DNA from: Microbacterium gorillae
GTDB taxonomy: Bacteria > Actinomycetota > Actinomycetes > Actinomycetales > Microbacteriaceae
Direction: 5' to 3'
NCBI RefSeq assembly: GCF_000826185.2
Contig: NZ_LN648875.1
Span: forward strand, 802,356 to 866,355
Length of the DNA: 64,000 nucleotides
Shown: piece after piece, positions 60,289 to 64,000 of the stretch
Position numbering within the stretch: the first letter of the stretch is position 1
How the letters are laid out: every line of letters starts with the position of its first letter
Notes under the pieces: generated by a model
Seen by the model: the letters and a program-made list of their open reading frames with translations, nothing else
What the model was told of the DNA's origin: nothing
The model's database searches: none
Program-made: the position numbers and the translations under genes

Positions 60289-61086
60289 TCACGGGGCGAG
60301 CGCGGCCGGGACGGCCGTGGTCAGGTCGAAGCAGTTCTCGGCGATCTCGACGAAGGCACCGGCCGTGCCGGGGTCGTGTCCGGGCACGACGACGGTGTCC
60401 GCCCGAGCCGCGCGGTCGCGCAGCTCCGCGTACCCGGCGTGCAGGACGTCGAGGTCGTGGAACAGGCAGAACGGACGGTCCTCGGCGTACTCCTCGACGA
60501 AGTGCGAGGCGTCGGAGGCGAGCACCAGCGTGCCGGCGGCCGTGGTGACCTCGGTGATCAGCTGACCCGGCGTGTGTCCGCCCAGCACGGTGAGGTGGAT
60601 TCCGGGCGCGACCTCACTGTCGGCGTCGATCAGCGCGAGGCGTCCGAGCGCCTGGAGGGTCTGCACCGCCTCGATGTCCTCCGCGTCCACGACTTTGCTG
60701 TTCAGCGTGCGGTCCAGGATCCCCGGCCGGGTCCAGTAGTCGTACTCCGCCCGGGACATCACGACGCGCGCGTTCGGGAACAGGGCGAGGTTGCCGACGT
60801 GGTCGTAGTGCATGTGCGAGACGATGATCAGCGAGACATCCGCCGGGTCCACGCCGACGCGGTCCAGCAACTCCAGCGGGTCGGTGTCCTGCGGACGGTT
60901 GCGCGCTTCACCGCGAGCGCGATCGAAGCCGCAGTCCAGCAGAACGGTGCGCTGGCCGTCGCGGATCACCCAGAAGAAGAAGTCCGCGTCCTGGGGTCCG
61001 TCCGGCCCGAAGTAGTGGTTGCAGTGGAACAGGTGCGAACGCGTTCCGTTCAGGTGCGCGAATCGCAGCGCGATGACGTCGTACAT
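60289..61086 (-). CDS. Metallo-beta-lactamase-fold hydrolase, AHL-lactonase-like
   Basis: A 265-residue MBL protein with VSHMHYDHVGNLALFP (H-x-H-x-D-H), GGHTPGQL, LASDASHFVEEY and VVPGHDPG supplying the dizinc ligands. The closest known relatives by pattern are N-acyl-homoserine lactonases (AttM/AiiA group). In this operon, opening of a lactone formed during catabolism is more likely than quorum quenching, by inference from context. GAGGAAG precedes the ATG. Confidence 0.88.
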   Translation of the reverse strand: MYDVIALRFAHLNGTRSHLFHCNHYFGPDGPQDADFFFWVIRDGQRTVLLDCGFDRARGEARNRPQDTDPLELLDRVGVDPADVSLIIVSHMHYDHVGNLALFPNARVVMSRAEYDYWTRPGILDRTLNSKVVDAEDIEAVQTLQALGRLALIDADSEVAPGIHLTVLGGHTPGQLITEVTTAAGTLVLASDASHFVEEYAEDRPFCLFHDLDVLHAGYAELRDRAARADTVVVPGHDPGTAGAFVEIAENCFDLTTAVPAALAP

Positions 61087-61123
61087 GGGCTTCCTCACTT
61101 CGTCGTGATGATGCGGGACCGGA

Positions 61124-61864
61124 TCAGCCGACGAGCGAACCGAACCCGCCGTCCACGCGAACACTGGCACCGACGATGGAGCCGGATCGGGGGCTGGCGG
61201 TGTTGGCGATCACGAAGGCGATCTCGCGCGGGTCCACCATCCGCCCGGTCGCCTGGAGGCCGTCGTACTGCGCGCGCTTCGCCTCCGGATCGGGGGCGCG
61301 GCGGACGACGTCGGCGACGAAGGGCGTGTCCACGACACCGGGGATCACCGAGTTCACGCGGATGCCCTCAGTGATCAGGTCAGACGCCATCGCGCGGCTC
61401 ATGGAAAGGATCGCGCCCTTGGTCGCGGTGTAGAGCACCCGATTCCGGAACCCGTACACGCCGAGGACCGACGCGAGGTTGACGATCGCGGCCTGGTCCG
61501 ATTCGCGCAGCGCCGGCAGGAAGGCCCGGGTGACGCGGACGTGCCCGAAGACGTTGACGGAGAACACGCGTTCCCAGTCCGCGATCTCGCCCGCCTCGAT
61601 GCCCCCGTCGAAGGTGATCCCGACGTTGTTGACGAGGATGTCCACGCCACCGTCCCGCAGGACGTCGGCGGCGGCCGCGGTGACCGCGGCATCGTCGGAC
61701 ACGTCCGCGATGACCATGCGCGCACCCGCGGGGAGGTGCGCGTCGACGATGTCGATCGCGATGACCTCGGCACCGCGCGCGACGAACTCGTCGACGCACG
61801 CGCGTCCGATCCCCGCCGCGGCGCCGGTGATGACGGCGCGCAGGCCCTGCAGGTCGCCGGTCAT
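61124..61864 (-). CDS. Short-chain dehydrogenase/reductase
   Basis: A complete 246-residue SDR: AVITGAAAGIGRACVDEF, ILVNNVGITFDGG, and catalytic RVLYTATKGAILSMSRAMASD. Asp follows the second strand (VIAIDIVDA), favouring NAD(H). It lies one base from the stop of the upstream cupin gene and may oxidise an alcohol made by the neighbouring flavoprotein or lactonase. Confidence 0.92.
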   Translation of the reverse strand: MTGDLQGLRAVITGAAAGIGRACVDEFVARGAEVIAIDIVDAHLPAGARMVIADVSDDAAVTAAAADVLRDGGVDILVNNVGITFDGGIEAGEIADWERVFSVNVFGHVRVTRAFLPALRESDQAAIVNLASVLGVYGFRNRVLYTATKGAILSMSRAMASDLITEGIRVNSVIPGVVDTPFVADVVRRAPDPEAKRAQYDGLQATGRMVDPREIAFVIANTASPRSGSIVGASVRVDGGFGSLVG

Positions 61865-61865
61865 C

Positions 61866-62321
61866 TCAGGCCTCCGTCGTCCGTGCGCACATCGTGAACA
61901 CGATCCGCGTGGGGTGTTCGGTGGGGTTGACGATGTCGTGCATGCTGCCCGGGATCACGATGGTCTCGCCTGCACCGAGCAGGCTCTCGCCGGCTTCGAC
62001 GGTGACGAGCAGTTCGCCCTCGAGCACCGTGATCACGTAGGACGCCGGGCTGGTGTGCAGGTCCGCCGCCGGGCGCGTGCCCGCCGCGTGCGGAGGAAGC
62101 GTCAGGGTGCGCACGACGAAGCCGGTCTCCGGCACCGGTCCGACCACGGCCGGCGCGACGCCGCCCGTGGGCGTGTCCTGCCGCCACAGTTCGTGCATCA
62201 GCGTGCCGTTCGCGCGCGGCAGCGCGGCCGCATCGCGATCGTCGCTGAGGAACGCCGACCGCCCCGCGTCGTCGATCCCCACGACGACGCGGCGCGGTGC
62301 AGCGATGACGGCGGCGCTCAC
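61866..62321 (-). CDS. Cupin-domain protein
   Basis: A 151-residue cupin with an extra N-terminal strand region. Motif 1, LPPHAAGTRPAADLHTSPASYVITVLEG, has only one of the usual closely spaced histidines; motif 2 is GAGETIVIPGSMHDIVNP. Metal binding may be altered. The GTG start overlaps the stop of the BBE-like gene (GTGA), so it is co-translated with that oxidase. Confidence 0.8.
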   Translation of the reverse strand: MSAAVIAAPRRVVVGIDDAGRSAFLSDDRDAAALPRANGTLMHELWRQDTPTGGVAPAVVGPVPETGFVVRTLTLPPHAAGTRPAADLHTSPASYVITVLEGELLVTVEAGESLLGAGETIVIPGSMHDIVNPTEHPTRIVFTMCARTTEA

Positions 62322-63736
62322 GCGCGCACCGCCTCGTCCAGCGCCCACGAGGGGTCGATGTTCTGGTTGCTGCGGAAGACGTTCTCCGGATCCCACGTGC
62401 GCTTCAGCTCGATCAGCTTCGGCAGCCCGGCACCGTAGTGGGTGCGGATCCGCTCGGCGCTCACCGGCGTGCTCGCGGAGTTCAGCGCGCACACGTCCGG
62501 GATGCCGACGGAAGTGGCGAGCACGTCCGCCATGACCTGCTGCACCCAGTCACGGTTGATGTCATCGAACGCCGGGTCGGACGCCTGCGCTCCGGGTCGG
62601 ACGCTCCACGCCGTGGGGAGGGCGCGGGGCTGCGCGCTCGCCAGCTCACCCTCGCGGGAGAGCGCCCCGCGCTGGTCGAACAGCTCGACACAGCGGAGGG
62701 TGCCGTCCAGCGTCATGGCGCGGGCGGTCGCGGCGAGCACCGTGATGGCGTCCTCCGCGAACGAGGACACCGACACCGCGTCCCAGGAGATGCGCGTCGC
62801 CGACGCCTCCCAGCGGTAGTGGAAGTCGCGATAGCTCGTCGTGCCGGGGGACTCGAAGTCGGGCCGGCCCTCGCCGCGCAGCGCGGCCAGTTCCACCTCT
62901 GCGACCTCGGGGGCACCCCAGTGGCAGTACGTCACCTCGACGCACGGTCGGCCGCGCATCGCCTTCGGCGGCGTCTCCGCACTCACGGCACCGGGGTTGT
63001 CCGGATCGTCGGCGAGCTTCAACCAGCCGGCCACGGACAGGTCCTCACTCGCCGAGCCGAGGAAGTCGCGGAGGAACCGCATCCCCTCCTCGAGGCGGTC
63101 CTCGCCCCACAGCATCGTGCCGGTCCGGATCACGCGCGGCATGCTGTGCAACCGCAGATCCAACGACGTCACGACGCCGAAGTTGGCACCGGCTCCGCGC
63201 AGCGCCCAGAGCAGGTCGGGGTTCGTCTCGGTGTCGACGCGGATGCACTCGCCGTCGGCGGTGACGAGATCGCCGCCGATGATGTTGTCCGCCGACCAGC
63301 CGGCGCGGTTGCGCAGGTGCCCGAACCCGCCGCCGAGCAGCAGCCCGACCGCCGTCGAGGACATCACGCCGATGGCCGGAGCGAGCTCGGACGCGGAGGC
63401 GGCGGTGAGGACCTCACCCGTCCGCGTCCCGCCGCCGAGCCGGGCCGTGCGGGAAGCGGCGTCGATCTCCACGTCCCGCATCGAACCGAGGTCGACCACG
63501 ACGCCGCCGTCGCTCGTGCTCCAGCCGTTGTAGTTGTTGCCCGCCGAGCGGACGGCCAGCGGCAGTCCCTCCTCCTGCGCCCACCGCACCACGGCCTGCA
63601 CGTCGGCGACGGTCGCGCACTGCGCGATGAGGGCCGGACGGACATCGACCTGCAGGTTGTAGACCCGTCGCGCCGTCTCGAACTCGCCGTCGCCGGGCGC
63701 GATCACGTGCCCGGTGAAACCCGGAATGCTGCTCAT
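62318..63736 (-). CDS. BBE-like FAD-linked oxidase (paralog 2), without the usual FAD-linking His
   Basis: A 472-residue paralog of the oxidase at 9497. It has LAVRSAGNNYNGWSTSDGG near residue 60-78, LLLGGGFGHLRNRAGWSADN, and the C-terminal LPKLIELKRTWDPENVF then NQNIDPSW. The position that normally carries a His for covalent FAD is Asn in both paralogs. It differs at the second flavin-contact loop (GVMSSTAVG against GVMCETGLG at 9497). Flanked and coupled to cupin genes. Confidence 0.9.
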   Translation of the reverse strand: MSSIPGFTGHVIAPGDGEFETARRVYNLQVDVRPALIAQCATVADVQAVVRWAQEEGLPLAVRSAGNNYNGWSTSDGGVVVDLGSMRDVEIDAASRTARLGGGTRTGEVLTAASASELAPAIGVMSSTAVGLLLGGGFGHLRNRAGWSADNIIGGDLVTADGECIRVDTETNPDLLWALRGAGANFGVVTSLDLRLHSMPRVIRTGTMLWGEDRLEEGMRFLRDFLGSASEDLSVAGWLKLADDPDNPGAVSAETPPKAMRGRPCVEVTYCHWGAPEVAEVELAALRGEGRPDFESPGTTSYRDFHYRWEASATRISWDAVSVSSFAEDAITVLAATARAMTLDGTLRCVELFDQRGALSREGELASAQPRALPTAWSVRPGAQASDPAFDDINRDWVQQVMADVLATSVGIPDVCALNSASTPVSAERIRTHYGAGLPKLIELKRTWDPENVFRSNQNIDPSWALDEAVRA

Positions 63737-63757
63737 GCTCTCCTCTTCCCCGAGCGC

Positions 63758-64000
63758 TCAGAAGCGCTCGTCGGAGTCCTCCACGAACTCCTTCACGATG
63801 TTCGCGTCGTCGCCCTCCGGGAACACGATGAGGATCGAGACGCCCTCGTCCCCCGTGTCCATGCCGTGCGGCACGCCCTTCGGGATGTAGATCGCCGTGC
63901 CGGCCTCGACCCACTCCACTCGGTCACCGACGCGGACCCGTCCGCGCCCTTCCCAGATGAAGTAGAGCTCGCCGAGATTCGGATGACGGTGCGGCGGGTG
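63758..64000 (-). CDS. Cupin-domain protein (partial, N-terminus off the right edge)
   Basis: The last 80 residues of a cupin. They begin HPPHRHPNLGELYFIWEG (motif 1), continue GTAIYIPKGVPHGM (motif 2), and end FPEGDDANIVKEF plus an acidic tail. This resembles the cupin at 32739 (IYIPRGVSHAM, FPEGDPEKIHKTF), so the two are probably paralogs. It would be the upstream neighbour of the BBE-like gene in the same operon, 21 bp away. Confidence 0.82.
   Translation of the reverse strand, partial: HPPHRHPNLGELYFIWEGRGRVRVGDRVEWVEAGTAIYIPKGVPHGMDTGDEGVSILIVFPEGDDANIVKEFVEDSDERF

Noticed and set aside
1..64000. Mobile elements, integrases, tRNA or rRNA genes
   Set aside because: None recognised on either strand by sequence reading; no insertion-sequence-like terminal repeats flank any gene group.

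Overview
The window is about 64 kb of high-GC, densely packed bacterial DNA. Actinobacterial style shows in the frequent GTG starts, four-base stop/start overlaps, GAGG-type ribosome sites and lipobox lipoproteins. A Microbacteriaceae-like high-GC Gram-positive host is my best guess, not a demonstrated one. I see no rRNA, tRNA, transposase, integrase, phage gene or CRISPR array. Almost every gene is an enzyme or transporter of small-molecule catabolism.

Layout. (1) 1-5256: a Rieske oxygenase (alpha subunit cut by the edge, plus beta), SDR, VOC protein and zinc dehydrogenase on the minus strand, with a divergent ferredoxin reductase. (2) 5326-18390: a polyamine/PotABC-type ABC importer (ATPase, fused double permease, lipoprotein receptor), then a minus-strand operon of a zinc dehydrogenase, a monoamine-oxidase-like flavoprotein and a BBE-like flavoprotein, then four tandem paralogous receptor lipoproteins. 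(3) 18458-21823: a cupin, a second MAO-like flavoprotein coupled to a cupin, a GntR regulator and a minisatellite. (4) 21832-26103: a CoA-ester operon (AtuA-like, acyl-CoA dehydrogenase, unknown small protein, two MaoC-type proteins). (5) 26210-35833: an eight-gene-plus operon with a luciferase-like monooxygenase, an AtzG-like mini-subunit, amidase, cupin, class III aminotransferase, a flavin reductase fused to an IclR-like domain, two aldehyde dehydrogenases and a zinc dehydrogenase. (6) 36118-43218: type III CoA transferase, IclR regulator, hydroxyisobutyrate-dehydrogenase-like enzyme, cupin plus alpha/beta hydrolase, quinone-oxidoreductase-like enzyme, and a beta-lactamase-fold hydrolase. 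(7) 43279-54433: a third MAO-like flavoprotein, two paralogous amidohydrolases, two SDRs, a sixth receptor lipoprotein, an MFS exporter and a carboxylesterase. (8) 54439-64000: a long minus-strand operon with a crotonase-fold protein, acyl-CoA ligase, double-hotdog protein, iron-type dehydrogenase, zinc dehydrogenase, metallo-beta-lactamase lactonase-like enzyme, SDR, two cupins and a second BBE-like flavoprotein.

How it may work together. The gene content fits import of an amine- or amide-bearing organic substrate by one ABC transporter served by many receptors. Flavoprotein, Rieske or monooxygenase oxidation would follow, then hydrolysis, alcohol/aldehyde oxidation, and CoA-dependent degradation. 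The substrate cannot be read from sequence.

The strongest non-obvious signal is a 16-bp dyad, GTTC-N8-GAAC and close variants. It occurs in nearly every promoter region from 9.4 to 52.6 kb, including that of the IclR gene. In the receptor genes it sits at a fixed 45-46 bp from a TTGACA box. I infer one regulon under one regulator, most likely the IclR protein at 37417-38181.
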